From Vicia villosa (taxonomy: Eukaryota > Streptophyta > Magnoliopsida > Fabales > Fabaceae), in assembly GCF_029867415.1 (NCBI RefSeq), contig NC_081184.1, forward strand, positions 78,900,364 through 78,964,363: 64,000 nt of DNA, given 5' to 3'. Both the position numbers and the translations under genes were made by a program. Below are positions 9,857-21,828 of the stretch, piece by piece. The notes under the pieces are model-generated. The model worked only from the letters and a program-made list of their open reading frames with translations. It was not told where the DNA came from and made no database searches. Each line of letters begins with the position of its first letter. The stretch's first letter is position 1.

Positions 9857-11439
9857 TGTCATACCCCAATTTTTGACCTAAGATACCACCTCATATCATT
9901 GCATATGCATCATTTGCATCTCTAACAAATTGCATAGCTTGTGTTTGCTACTTGTGCTCAGCAGGGTTTAATCAAGAAATCACTCATCAGTACAAGTAAC
10001 AATCAATTAGGGTTTTGTTCTCCCTTCATCTCAAATGAACTATCTTCATCAACAATCAACATTTGGTCCTCAAAACTTCATGTCAACAAGCTCAGAGACT
10101 TCGAATCAACCAGATTAGGGTTTTAACTGAAGATAGCATACTCCTGACTTTTGCTCAGGATTTGGCCTAATGACTTGGTAGATGACCTCAAGACCCCAAG
10201 TACATCATTTTGACCTAATCCATTGGCTCTGGACATCTCCTACACCAAGTTTGATCAACAGTGAAATTTCAAATCATCAGATTAGGGTTTTGAACTATCA
10301 AGGACTAAAATCAGGGATCACATTTGGGAAACCCTAAAAAGCTCCAGGAGATCACTCAAAGTTTTCAATCATATTCAAATGATCCCTATGACAATATCCA
10401 ATGGAAATTACATCTCAGTTCAAGATCCACAGTCATCAATTTCATCAGGTTGACAATTAGGGTTTTTGACCTAATTCACCTGAACAACTGACTTTTTTAT
10501 CAGAACATGGTGCCACAACTTAAACAATGGCTCAAGGTCCTCCAATAACTCAATATAATCCATTCATACCACTCATTTGGTGAGGATAGCCTGGTTCATT
10601 GAAATCTCCAGAAATGCGATTCGTCTGAAAAAGTCAACTGTACAAGATCACCATTGACTTTTGGGGAATTTTGTTCAACTATGACTTTTGAAGTTTTGAA
10701 TCATCAATATATGATATATGAAGTCATTTGATCAATAAAAATCAAGAAAATCAATCAAGAATCAAAAAGTCAAAAGTTTGACTTTTATACTTAGAAAAAT
10801 TTCAAAGTGTTTTTCAATGGTTTTTTCCAAACTTTGGAAGGGAATAACTCAAAATTTCACCTACAAACTAAAAAAAACTTCCAACATGAAAGTTGTAGAT
10901 TTTGATCCAATGAACAACTTTGTCAGATAAAATGATTTTCCAAAAGATCAACCATTTAAGAGATACGGAGCTTCAAAGTTGGTAGCTTTTGAAAATTTCA
11001 CTTAAAATCTCATTTTCTTCAAAGTTCATGGATCTTTTTCACCCATTTCCTTAAAGGTATTGAAGAAACTTTAAACTAGGGTTTTGATGTGTGTAACATG
11101 AGCTTTCCAAAATGTCCAAGAGAATGAAAAAATATGGAGTGTAGCCATGGTTTTGAATTTTGTCATTAGAGGTCATTATGAATGAAATTTCAAGCCATTT
11201 TCACAAAGTTCTTACACTACATGACCTATAATGCAAGTAATGATGCATCAAAGCAATAATTGGGAGATATTTTCTGATTTGAAGATCAGAATGGAAGAGG
11301 ATAAGCAGCTTGGAAATTTAACCATGGTTTAGTCACTTTAACCATTATGCATTAAATGTAAACATTCCATTTTATCTCCAAATGCCAAATCACCATTCTT
11401 TGATCAACTTGCAAAGCTTGGAGTTCAGAATCCTTGGCC

Positions 11440-11448
11440 TATAAATAG
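11440..11448 (+). promoter_or_regulatory. Putative TATA box of LTR_B
   Basis: TATAAATAG after GGCC, a strong match to the plant TATA consensus, 1.58 kb into the LTR and followed by a pyrimidine-rich stretch. Confidence 0.5.
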
Positions 11449-12266
11449 AGGTTCAAATCACTTCCAAAATCACACCAAAACCTCACAATCATAGGTTTTC
11501 TCTCTTCTTTCTTGAATTGCAAGTTTCAAGTTTCAAAGTGAGGTAGAAATCCCAACCTCCAAACCTTTGAAGTTCTGGCCAAAGTAATGCTTCCCACAAC
11601 TCATAAACATCATATGGGATGTGTTTGATCCATCCACACACCCCAAAACACCTCAAATCTCAGAATCACTCTTCAACCTCAAAACTTGCACAAAGTGAGC
11701 CTTATCATGCCAATTCTCATTATAGCTCATATCTTTCCAAACTAATACTTCAAACACCATCCATATACTTCATATGAACTATCCCAACACTCATCATCAA
11801 CCAAAAACTTCAGAATCATCAAGCTCGATTCACACTTGGTCCTGCTGCAGATCGGGTTCCATGGAATGATCCAGATGAATTCAATCCATCCCAAGCATCC
11901 AGACACCTTCCATAAGGTCCATTGAAGCTGTCCAGATCAAGAAGCGACATCTGTAACACCTCTATTGAAGAATTCAATCTCCAGTTTTGCCGTTTTTTAA
12001 GGTAAGCCTCATGAACTTCAAACTCATACATACATGCATCATAAATGAAAAATTGAGTTGCCATCTTGTTTCTGCACTATCACTGATCAATAGCCCTCAA
12101 TCAATTTCATAATTCATCAATCATACACAATTTCAGATTGAATCATATAATTAGGGTTCTTCGTGTTCATCAGAAAATTGATAGCCTTAGAGTAAAAATA
12201 AATGAAATTAAAGATCACCATCATGATCCTTGTGAAAAAACGAGTGAGATAGACCCTTCACTTGAT

Positions 12267-12271
12267 CAATT
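12267..12271. other. Target-site duplication CAATT (left)
   Basis: CAATT directly before the LTR start TGAAGG; the same five bases follow the other LTR end at 36771-36775. A 5-bp duplication is normal for LTR retrotransposons. Confidence 0.9.
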
Positions 12272-13489
12272 TGAAGGATAGAAAAACACTTAGAAAGGGG
12301 GGGTTTGAATAAGTGTAGTCTAAAACTTGAATGATAAAAATAAATTGCACAGTTATTTTTATCCTGGTTCGTTGTTAACTAAACTACTCCAGTCCACCCC
12401 CACGGAGTGATTTACCTCACTTGAGGATTTAATCCACTAATCGCACAGATTACAATGGTTTTCCACTTAGTCCGCAACTAAGTCTTCTAGAGTATTCTGA
12501 TCACAACTTGATCACTCCAGGAACAACTGCTTAGATACCCTCTAAGACTTTCTAGAGTTTCCTGATCAACACGATCACTCTAGTTACAACTGCTTAGATA
12601 ACCTCTAAGACTTCCTAGAGTATTCTGATCAACACGATCACTCTAGTTCCTTACAACTTAATGTAATCAATTCTAAGAGTATTACAAATGCTTCTGAAAA
12701 GATATAATCACAACAGTGATATTTCTCTTAACGTTTAAGCTTAATCTCACTAATATATTACAGCAGCAATGTAGTGAGCTTTGATGAAGATGAAGTTTCT
12801 GAGCTTTGAATTTGAACAGCGTTTCAGCAAGTCTTTCAGAATAATTTTGTTCAGAATCGTTCAGAGTTATTAACCTTGCTTCTCATCAGAACTTCATATT
12901 TATAGGAGTTTGAGAAGATGATCGTTGGGCGCATTTAATGCTTTGCGTGTTCCGTACAGCATTGCATTTAATGTTTCACGCTTTTGTCAACTACCTCGAG
13001 CCTTGTTCACGCTGTGTCTACTGACGTTGCCTTTAATAGCTTTTAACGTTCCTTTTGTCAGTCAGCGTAGCCTGCCACTTGTACTTTCTTCTGATCTGAT
13101 GTTTGTGAATATAATATTTGAATATCATCAGAGTCAAACAGCTTGGTGCATAGCATCTTCTTGTCTTCTGACCTTGAAGTGCTTCTGAGCGTGATACCAT
13201 GAGAACTTCAGTGCTTCTGCTTCTGATCTCAAGTTCTTCCGATGCTTCCATAGACCCATGTTCTGATTCTGCCTTGACCATCTTCTGATGTCTTGCCAGA
13301 CCATGTTCTGATGTTGCATGTTGAACCTTCTGAGACAAAGCTTCTGAGCGCTGATTTGTGCATACTCTTTATATATTTCCTGAAAGGGAAATTGCAATGT
13401 ATTAGAGTACCACATTATCTCACACAAAATTCATATCGTTGTTATCATCAAAACTAAGAATATTGATCAGAACAAATATTGTTCTAACA
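12272..13489 (-). mobile_element. 3' LTR of the Copia element
   Basis: 1218 bp. Its left end is TGAAGGATAG and right end GTTCTAACA on the plus strand; matched by 20089-20526 joined to 35990-36770. A minus-strand TATAAATA box lies at 12897-12904. Confidence 0.92.
12897..12904 (-). promoter_or_regulatory. Putative TATA box in Copia 3' LTR
   Basis: TATAAATA on the minus strand; conserved at 36178-36185 in the other LTR. Confidence 0.5.
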
Positions 13490-13503
13490 ATCTCCCCCTT
13501 TTT
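13490..13503 (-). other. Polypurine tract of the Copia element
   Basis: On the minus strand AAAAAGGGGGAGAT directly precedes the LTR start TGTTAGAACA. Confidence 0.85.
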
Positions 13504-13741
13504 GATGATGACAAAAACATATATAAATGATATGAATTTGCGATCAGAAAGAGCAGACGGCTAAAGACAAATTACACAGCTATAGCATAAGCATGTGAAT
13601 ATGTCTCCCCCTGAGATTAACAATCTCCCCCTGAGATGAATAATCTCCTCCTGAAATAAATACTCGAAGAACTTTAATAATAAAAGACTTCCCTGATTAT
13701 TTCGGTAGAGACGATCACATAAGCTTCTGTCTTCTGATAAT

Positions 13742-14060
13742 TCATAGTTTCTGACTTCTGCTTCCATTGGACAGCTTCAGAACTTGAATTTCTTTAGATC
13801 CCTAGAACACTCACAGCTTCTGATTCCTGCTTCCATTTAGGACAGCTTCAAAACTTGAATTTCTTTGATCTTCAGAACATTCACAGCTTCTGATTTCTGC
13901 TTCAATTTAGGACAGCTTCAGAACTTGAATTTCTTTTGATCTTCAAAACATTCACAGCTTCTGATTCATGCTTCCATTTAGGACAGCTTCAGAACTTGAG
14001 TTTTCTGGATCTTTAGAACATTCACAGCTTCTGATCTCTGCTTCCCTCGGATAGCTTCAA
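13742..14060. repeat. ~70-bp tandem repeat, about 4.5 units
   Basis: Units recur at CACAGCTTCTGAT (13812, 13882, 13953, 14023) with a spacing of 70-71 and include GGACAGCTTCAGAACTTGA. They differ by scattered substitutions and small indels. Confidence 0.9.
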
Positions 14061-14337
14061 AGCTTTAAATTTCTTCTTACATCACTTCATGCTACATTGT
14101 ATCAGAACATTGTTGAATGTACCAGAGCATCATCGGAGCATCTCTACATCCTGAAATGTTACAGAACAAAACTAAACGACAAAAGTCAGCATGAATGAGT
14201 TAGAACATAAAATGTGTATCAGAATACAAAATATGTATCAGAGCCATATAAGCCATATAGAATATATCAGATCCAATAGACAATGTATCAGAGCAAATAG
14301 ACAATGATTTGGATCATATTCTATTATCAGAATTTAT

Positions 14338-14491
14338 GATCATTCTTCCTTCTTGCTTCTGATTCTGAAGCTTCCTAGCACTCAGCTTGCTTCAAGAATC
14401 CAAGAGCTATTTCTGATCATTCTTCCTTCTTGCTTCTGATTCTGAAGCTTCCTAGCACTCAACTTGCTTCAAGAATCCAAGAGCTTGATTC
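14338..14491. repeat. 77-bp direct duplication
   Basis: Two units starting GATCATTCTTCC at 14338 and 14415; nearly identical (CTCAGCTTGC versus CTCAACTTGC). Confidence 0.9.
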
Positions 14492-15063
14492 ATTTTGTTG
14501 CTTCTTATGTTGATCTTGAATCTTTGATTCCTGCAACAACACAACTAAAAAACATAGAACTTTGCAAGTTCTGTTAGTAAATGTGGAGCCTTTTTACTCA
14601 GTAACTGATAATATTAATCAGATATATATATTTTCTCCCCCTTTTTGTCATAACATCAAAAAGCATAAAAGATTCAGATGAAAAGCAAGAGACAAAAGGA
14701 AAGAAACATAAATAACTTTTCATTGATTTCAACAAGAAGGACAATAAAAGAAATGATGAATGGCATTTAATGTAACATGACGTGAGGAGAGATAATGATG
14801 ACAAAAGACGAGATTTGCACAGTTACCTAAGTAGACGTCCCCTCAACTGTACGCACGCTTGTCCAAAAATAGTGAACACGTGTTTACCATCTGGATAGCC
14901 AGTTACAGCTGTTTTGCTTTTAAAGAGATTCTGACTCAACTTAGACAATGAAACGTTAGTAATAACTGAATCACAATTTCTAATTGATTTCAATCAGAAC
15001 TTCTTAAAAAAATAATCCAATTTCATTTCAGAAGATACTCATACATAAGATCTTCTCATCTTC

Positions 15064-18000
15064 TCATTCTGGGCATAAATCCATACTGAAATTCTTCAGA
15101 ATGAACTTAAACCTATCTTCAGCAAGGGGTTTTGTAAAGATATCAGCCCATTGATGGTCTGTATCCACAAAGTTTAAAGATATAACACCCTTCTGAACAT
15201 AGTCCCTTATGAAATGATGTTTAATCTCAATATGTTTAGCTTTTGAATGTAAAATAGGATTCTTAGATAAACATATAGCAGAAGTATTATCACAGAAAAT
15301 AGGAATGTTACTCTCATATATCTGATAATCTTCCAGCTGACTTCTCATCCAGAGCATTTGTGTGCTACAACCAGCTGCAGCAACATATTCTGCTTCTGTT
15401 GTTGAGAGGGCAATAGTAGCTTGCTTCTTGCTGTACCATGAGATCAAATGACTTCCAAGAAATTGACAACTTCCATAAGTGCTCTTGCTTTCTATTCTAT
15501 CTCCAGCATAGTCAGCATCACAGAATCCTACTAAGTTGTAATCCTTAGATCTTCTGTAAACTAAACCAAAATTAGTAGTACCTTTCAGATACCTTAGAAT
15601 TCTCTTAACCGCTGTTAAATGAGATTCTCTTGGATCTGATTGGAATCGAGCACACAAACAAACACTAAAGAGAATGTCAGGTCTAGGAGCAGTTAGATAT
15701 AGAAGAGATCCAATCATACCTCTGTACAACTTCTGATCTACCTTCTTACTTACCTCATCCTTACCCAGTACACAAGTTGGATGCATAGGAGTTTTGGCCT
15801 CTTTGCTTTCAGAAAGATTAAACTTCTTTAGAAGTTCTTTCACATACTTTGTTTGATGAACATAGGTTCCATCAGAAGTTTGGTTGATTTGAATCCCAAG
15901 GAAATACTTGAGTTCTCCCATCATGCTCATTTCAAATTCAGCCTGCATAGACTCAGCAAACTCCTTTCCAAGTGTAGCATTAGATATTCCAAAGATAATA
16001 TCATCAACATATATTTGACAAATTAAAATATCCTTTTTAAATGTTTTACAAAAGAGAGTAGTGTCCACTTTTCCTCTAGTGAAATCATTTTCCAGAAGTA
16101 AAGAACTCAAACATTCATACCAAGCTCTGGGAGCTTGTTTCAATCTGTATAATGATTTCTTTAACTTGAAAACATGATTTCGAGACATGGAGTCTTCAAA
16201 ACCAGGAGGTTGGTGAACATAAACTTCTTCATCTATATAACCATTTAAGAAGGCACTCTTGACATCCATCTGATAAAGAGTGATGTTGTGTTGAGTGGCA
16301 ATAGAAATTAATAGACGAATAGGTTCTAACCTGGCCACTGGTGCAAAGGTTTCTGTATAATCAATCCCTTCTTGCTGACTATAACCCTGAGCAACCAGTA
16401 TGGCTTTGTTTCTTACCACTTCACCTTTCTCACTTAGCTTGTTTCTGAAAACCCACTTAGTACCAATGATGTTAAATCCTTTTGGTCTAGGAACCAAGTC
16501 CCATACATCATTCTTTGTAAACTGATTTAGTTCTTCTTGCATGGCAATTATCCAGTCTGGATCTTCTAGAGCTTGATCAACAGAAGTTGGCTCGACCAAA
16601 GAAACAAGACCTAATTGACATTCTGCATTGTTCTTAAGGAATGCCCTTGTTCTGATGGGATCATCTTTCTTTCCAAGGATCACATCTTCTGAATGAGCTG
16701 AGGCAAGTCTAGGTGATCTTCTGACTGTTGGTTTTTCAGAGATTCTCAGATTCTCTAAAGATGCAGCAACTTGATCTTCTGATCCATTGCTTCTGAGACT
16801 GCCATCTTCTGCAGCTTTGCTTCTTGATTCTTCAACTTCTGATATATCAATATCAAAATCTGCAAAATTCTCAAACTGCTTTGGTTTTTCAAGACCAAGC
16901 TTATTATCAAACCTGATATTGATTGATTCTTCTACAATCAATGTTTCAGTATTGTATACTCTGTAGCCTTTAGAGCGTTCAGAATATCCAAGAAGGAAAC
17001 ACTTTTGTGCTTTAGAATCAAACTTACCAAGATGATCTTTAGTATTCAGAATAAAACATATACATCCAAAAGGATGGAAATATGAAATGTTGGGCTTTCT
17101 GTTCTTCCACAATTCATAAGGAGTCTTATTTAGAATAGGTCTGATAGAGATTCTATTCTGAATATAGCATGCAGTGTTAATTGCTTCTACCCAGAAATGC
17201 TTAGCCATATTGGTTTCATTGATCATGGTTCTGGCCATTTCTTGTAGAGTCCTATTCTTTCGCTCTACAACTCCATTTTGCTGTGGAGTTCTGGGGCAAG
17301 AGAAATCATGGGCAATACCATTTTCTTTGAAGAACTCCTCAAAGAATCTGTTCTCAAATTCGCCACCATGATCACTTCTGACCTTTATGATTTTACACTC
17401 TTTCTCAGATTGAATCTGAGTGCAGAATTCAAAGAACACTGAATGAGACTCATCCTTGTGTTTCAAGAACTTTACCCATGTCCAGCGGCTATAATCATCA
17501 ACGATGATTAATCCATATTTCTTCCCTCTGACAGATGTTGTTTTGACTGGGCCAAACAGATCAATGTGTAAGAGTTCTAACGGCCTTGAGGAAGAAACAA
17601 CATTCTTAGACTTGAATGCAGGTTTGGAGAACTTGCCCTTCTGACATTCTTCACAAAGAGCATCTGATTTGAATTTCATATTGGGGAGACCTCTGACCAG
17701 ATTTAGTTTGTTAATCTGAGAAATCTTTCTCAAACTAGCATGTCCTAATCTTCTGTGCCAGACCCATTGCTCTTCAGAAACAGACATAAGACAAGTCACC
17801 TTCTGATTCTTAAGATCCTGAAGATCTGTCTTATAAACGTTGTTCTTTCTCTTGCCTGTAAATAGGATTGAGCCATCCTTCTGACTTACAGCCTTGCAAG
17901 ACTTTTGATTGAAGATTATATCATAACCATTGTCACTTAATTGACTTATGGACAATAAGTTATGCGTTAATCCTTCAACAACAAGTACATTAGTTATGGA

Positions 18001-18198
18001 AGGAGAGTTACCAAGACTTATGGTTCTAGAGCCAATGATTTTGCCCTTCTGATCTCCTCCAAACTTAACTTCTCCACCTGGTTTAAGCACCAGGTCTTGA
18101 AATGTAGACCTTCTTCCCGTCATGTGTCGCGAGCACCCAGAGTCCAGGTACCATGACATTTTGCTTTCTGTCCTCTTTGCCGCCAAGGATATCTGCAA
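15064..18198 (-). CDS. Copia pol polyprotein (protease, integrase, RT, RNase H)
   Basis: A 1044-residue open frame with the Copia order of domains. DSG of the aspartic protease at 19-21; integrase zinc finger H148, H153, C182, C185; integrase catalytic D213, D276, E312 with 35 residues between the last two; reverse transcriptase with YVDD at 730-733; RNase H motifs in the last ~150 residues (CDADYAGD, STTEAEY, FCDNTSA). Integrase before RT identifies Copia rather than Ty3. The frame overlaps the end of the gag frame by 116 bases in another frame, so expression would need a frameshift, or one base was lost. Odd: KAILVAQGY near residue 598 has I where R is usual in KARLVA. The M at 18198 is the first ATG of the frame, not a known start. 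Confidence 0.9.
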   Translation of the reverse strand: MQISLAAKRTESKMSWYLDSGCSRHMTGRRSTFQDLVLKPGGEVKFGGDQKGKIIGSRTISLGNSPSITNVLVVEGLTHNLLSISQLSDNGYDIIFNQKSCKAVSQKDGSILFTGKRKNNVYKTDLQDLKNQKVTCLMSVSEEQWVWHRRLGHASLRKISQINKLNLVRGLPNMKFKSDALCEECQKGKFSKPAFKSKNVVSSSRPLELLHIDLFGPVKTTSVRGKKYGLIIVDDYSRWTWVKFLKHKDESHSVFFEFCTQIQSEKECKIIKVRSDHGGEFENRFFEEFFKENGIAHDFSCPRTPQQNGVVERKNRTLQEMARTMINETNMAKHFWVEAINTACYIQNRISIRPILNKTPYELWKNRKPNISYFHPFGCICFILNTKDHLGKFDSKAQKCFLLGYSERSKGYRVYNTETLIVEESINIRFDNKLGLEKPKQFENFADFDIDISEVEESRSKAAEDGSLRSNGSEDQVAASLENLRISEKPTVRRSPRLASAHSEDVILGKKDDPIRTRAFLKNNAECQLGLVSLVEPTSVDQALEDPDWIIAMQEELNQFTKNDVWDLVPRPKGFNIIGTKWVFRNKLSEKGEVVRNKAILVAQGYSQQEGIDYTETFAPVARLEPIRLLISIATQHNITLYQMDVKSAFLNGYIDEEVYVHQPPGFEDSMSRNHVFKLKKSLYRLKQAPRAWYECLSSLLLENDFTRGKVDTTLFCKTFKKDILICQIYVDDIIFGISNATLGKEFAESMQAEFEMSMMGELKYFLGIQINQTSDGTYVHQTKYVKELLKKFNLSESKEAKTPMHPTCVLGKDEVSKKVDQKLYRGMIGSLLYLTAPRPDILFSVCLCARFQSDPRESHLTAVKRILRYLKGTTNFGLVYRRSKDYNLVGFCDADYAGDRIESKSTYGSCQFLGSHLISWYSKKQATIALSTTEAEYVAAAGCSTQMLWMRSQLEDYQIYESNIPIFCDNTSAICLSKNPILHSKAKHIEIKHHFIRDYVQKGVISLNFVDTDHQWADIFTKPLAEDRFKFILKNFSMDLCPE

Positions 18199-20002
18199 CA
18201 GAAATTATCTTCTCCTTAGGTAACCACAATTTCTTGGGTCCTTTTTTGTTAGTTCTCCTCAAGTTTTGATTGAACTTGGGTTTAGCAAAATATTTAACAG
18301 GAGGAACAGTATGATACTTCTTATTCTGAGTTCCATGATATTTCTTAGATTGTGTCACATGCTTCTTGGTGTGTGTTGTGTGAAAACTTTGTGCATGTGA
18401 TGTGTGCTTAATATCATGGGAGTGGCCAAATTTAAATTGGTTATACAGAGGCTTGTATGATATTTTCATATCATCCACAGATTCAAGCTTGTATGGGATT
18501 TCACCCTCATAACCAATGCCAACTCTCATGTACCCAGACACAGCATATATCATAGAAGCTAGCTGACTTCTGCCAATACTTCAAGATAAGAACTTTCTGA
18601 AACTTAAATCATATTCTTTCAGAATATAATTCAGACTGGGAGTGGATTTTTCTGAATCAGAAGGAGATCCAACATTATTGGATAATTTTAAAACTTTTTC
18701 TTTTAATTCAGAATTTTCCAACTCAATCTTCTTAGTTTCAAATTCAAATTGCTTTTTCAGCTTTTTGTATTTGATACTAAGATGAGCTTTTAATTCAAGA
18801 AGCTCTGTTAGACTGGAAACTAACTCTTCTCTAGATAGTTCAGAAAATACCTCTTCAGAATCTGATTCTGATGTAGATTCTGATCCGTCATCTTCTGTCG
18901 CCATCAGCGCACAGTTAGCCTGCTCATCTTTCGAGTCTGATTCATCTTCTGACTCATCACAGGTTGCCATAAGACCTTTCTTCTTATGAAACTTCTTCTT
19001 TGGATTTTCCTTCTGAAGTTTTGGACATTCATTCTTATAGTGTCCAGGATCATTGCATTCATAGCACGTGACCTTCTTCTTGTCAAATCTTCTGTCATCA
19101 GAAGATTCTCCACGTTCAAATCTCTTTGAACTTCTGAAGCCTCTGAACTTCCTTTGCTTGCTCTTCCAGAGTTGGTTTACCCTTCTGGAGATCATGGAAA
19201 GTTCATCTTCTTCTTCAGATTCTGATTCTTCAGGATCTTCTTCTCTAGCCTGAAAAGCGTTAGTGCATTTTTTAACATTAGATTTTAAAGCAATAGACTT
19301 ACCTTTCTTCTGAGGTTCATTAGCGTCAAGTTCAATCTCATGACTCCTCAGGGCACTGATCAGCTCTTCCAAAGAAACTTCATTCAGATTCTTCGCAATC
19401 TTGAATGCAGTCACCATTGGGCCTCATCTTCTGGGTAAGCTTCTGATGATCTTCTTTACATGATCAGCCTTGGTGTAGCCTTTATCCAGAACTCTCAATC
19501 CAGCAGTAAGAGTTTGAAATCTTGAAAACATCTTTTCAATGTCTTCATCATCCTCCATCTTGAAGGCTTCATACTTTTGGATTAGTGCAAGAGATTTGGT
19601 CTCCTTGACTTGAGCATTTCCCTCATGGGTCATTTTCAATGACTCATATATATCATAGGCAGTTTCCCTGTTAGATATCTTCTCATATTCAGCATGAGAG
19701 ATAGCATTCAGCAAAACAGTCCTACATTAATGATGATTCTTGAAAAGCTTCTTTTGATCATCATCCATTTCTTGCCTTGTAAGCTTTACGCCACTAGCTT
19801 TCACTGGATGTTTGTAACCATCCATCAGAAGATCCCATAGTTCACCATCTAGACCAAGAAAGTAACTTTATAGTTTATCTTTCCAGTATTCAAAGTTTTC
19901 ACCATCAAATACTGGTGGTCTAGTATAACCATTGTTACCGTTGTATTGCTCAGCAGAGCCAGATGTAGATGCAAGTGGATCTGTTGGAATTTGACCAGCC
20001 AT
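18083..20002 (-). pseudogene. Copia gag, broken by in-frame stops
   Basis: Gag forms the particle shell and binds RNA. The likely start is the ATG at 20002, about 70 bases after the primer site. Reading on, the frame meets stops near 19869, near 19729 and at 19424-19426, and again just before 18580, all in one frame. Between them lie recognisable parts: a capsid-like stretch (19424-19714), an acidic coiled region, a CCHC zinc knuckle CYECNDPGHYKNEC, and a lysine-rich tail running to 18083. The long tail after the knuckle fits SIRE-like gag. The last 116 bases overlap pol in another frame. With three or more stops it cannot make a full Gag. Confidence 0.85.
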
Positions 20003-20074
20003 CTTTTACTGAAGCGTTTTTCTCTTCCTGAATCTTTTCTAAACACGGTTAAGTGCTTGCACCTTAGAACCGGA

Positions 20075-20086
20075 GCTCTGATGCCA
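20075..20086 (-). other. Primer-binding site of the Copia element
   Basis: Minus strand TGGCATCAGAGC, two bases after the LTR end (CTATCCTTCA-AT). It matches the initiator tRNA-Met site TGGTATCAGAGC except for one T-to-C change. Confidence 0.85.
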
Positions 20087-20088
20087 AT

Positions 20089-20526
20089 TGAAGGATAGAA
20101 AAACACTTAGAAATGGGGGGGTTTGAATAAGTGTAGTCTAAAACTTGAATGATAAAAATAAATTGCACAGTTATTTTTATCCTGGTTCGTTGTTAACTAA
20201 ACTACTCCAGTCCACCCCCACGGAGTGATTTACCTCACCTGAGGATTTAATCCACTAATCGCACAGATTACAATGGTTTTCCACTTAGTCCGCAACTAAG
20301 TCTTCTAGAGTTTTAAGATCACAACTTTATCACTCCAGGAACAACTGCTTAGATACCCTCTAAGACTTTCTAGAGTTTCCTGATCAGCACGATCACTCTA
20401 GTTACAACTGCTTAGATAACCTCTAAGACTTCCTAGAGTATTCTGATCAACACAATCACTCTTGTTCCTTACAACTTAATGTAATCAATTCTAAGAGTAT
20501 TACAAATGCTTCTGAAAAGCTATAAT
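20089..20526 (-). mobile_element. 5' LTR of Copia element, left piece
   Basis: Starts TGAAGGATAG like 12272. It is cut at 20526 by the nested concatemer and continues at 35990. Confidence 0.92.
20522..20526. other. Target-site duplication ATAAT (left)
   Basis: ATAAT precedes TGATAAGTGCC; the same five bases follow TTCAACA at 35985-35989. The uninterrupted sequence is seen in the other LTR at about 12714 (GATATAATCACAAC). Confidence 0.93.
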
Positions 20527-21825
20527 TGATAAGTGCCAAAATGTACTTATTTTGTGTATGTAAATAGTGGCACTTATCGATACTTTTGTTAATACCGTTT
20601 GAATAATTCTCCGTTTTGTGTATAAATACGTATACTTTGTGAATAGTTGTATTTTCATATACTTTTATACCATTTGATAGTTTTTCCTTTGTTTTTATAG
20701 GTATTCATGCTTATTGGAGCATCGAGGAATAAAGTGTCAAAGGCACAGCTTCGATTTTGTAGTTTTGGTGCCAGCCCGCTTAGCCACCATCAAGCGAACT
20801 TCCAAAGACTCAAAATAAGGATGACCAAAATCATCATTTTGGTTTCCACTCATTCATTATTGGATAGAGCATTGAATAAGCTTTCCAACGCTTCGAACCG
20901 GGCGCAATTCGGAGTTACGGTTCTCGAGTTATGGCGAAAACAAAATCTGATTTTTAGCAGACTCCGCTAAAAAGGGGAAAAAATCACATTTTTAGGTGAT
21001 GGGTTGGGTATTTTTGAGTCCCAACACCATCAACTTCATTCTTAGAGTAGGATTAGCTTAGAAAACAACTTCGGAGGTTGCATACGGATGATCGGGGGTG
21101 GATTGAGCGTCGAACGGAGCTGACAAACCGGGAGATCTTCGGTTCATTTCTCTTCTTCTTTGTGTATTTCTCTTTGATTGGGTTTGTTTGTATATTTACT
21201 TGAATCTTATGTATATTTACCGATTATAATGTTATATTTAACTTGCTTTACGAATCTGTGTTGATGTTATCCTAGATTTTTGCTCTATGCTGGGGATTTG
21301 TGGTGCTTTAGAGATAAACTTCTTGAATACTTATCTAGGATGATAATCTGTTGGTTCTGAACTCTAGAGATAGATTTAGAGCTAGCATTCACTGTGGGTA
21401 TCTGTACTTAATGGTTTCGTGTTTGAGCAGCGCGCGAGAGATCGCTGACGCGAGAATACGGATGTTCTCGCAGCTTCGCGTTAGAGATAACCTTAGTTGT
21501 GAGATGATCTCGTTTGTGCTCCAGAGATGGACGCTTATGTGAGAGATACGTGATGACATAGATGAGTATCGTAGGTTGAGTATAACGGGTTGGTAAGTGT
21601 ATGTTTGTGAAGAGTGAATATATTTACATTCCTGATAAGTTATTTCACTTCTAAGAATGTGTTTATTCTTTTCCTGTTTATATCTTTGTTTACTTTTTGC
21701 TCATTCAATCCCGAGCTCGAAACCATAGAAACTATTGAATGGCATCTCTCCATCTCTATGGACGATAATTCCTGGATCAATATTTCCAAATCTTGTTTGT
21801 TGCTTGCCCAATACTGCATTCAACA
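20527..21825 (+). mobile_element. Concatemer LTR1
   Basis: 1299 bp. Lacks 48 bases that hold two hairpins in the other LTRs (junction at about 20968, between TAA repeats). Has private substitutions such as GGAGCATCG and CTCTATGGACG. TATA-like TATAAATA at 20621-20628. Confidence 0.92.
20621..20628 (+). promoter_or_regulatory. Putative TATA box in concatemer LTR1
   Basis: TATAAATA about 95 bases into the LTR; conserved in LTR2-LTR4. LTR5 keeps TATAAATA but has a change just after it (ATGTAT for ACGTAT). Confidence 0.45.
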
Positions 21826-21828
21826 AAA

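Larger units (their letters stand above)
9857..12271 (+). mobile_element. Ogre-like LTR_B, left part (split by nested Copia)
   Basis: Starts TGTCATACCCC after the PPT but departs from LTR_A within about 35 bases, so it is a different LTR family or subfamily. No gene. It carries a TATA-like box at 11440. The Copia insertion interrupts it at 12271 and it resumes at 36776; the two parts add up to about 4.9 kb. Confidence 0.7.
13504..15063 (-). mobile_element. Copia 3' noncoding region
   Basis: About 1.56 kb between the pol stop and the PPT with no credible gene. In the SIRE lineage an envelope-like frame can sit here; none is visible. It holds two tandem repeats (13742-14060 and 14338-14491). 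Confidence 0.7.

Noticed and set aside
13504..15063. Envelope-like frame after Copia pol
   Set aside because: No frame longer than about 100 residues on the minus strand and no signal peptide or membrane segment.
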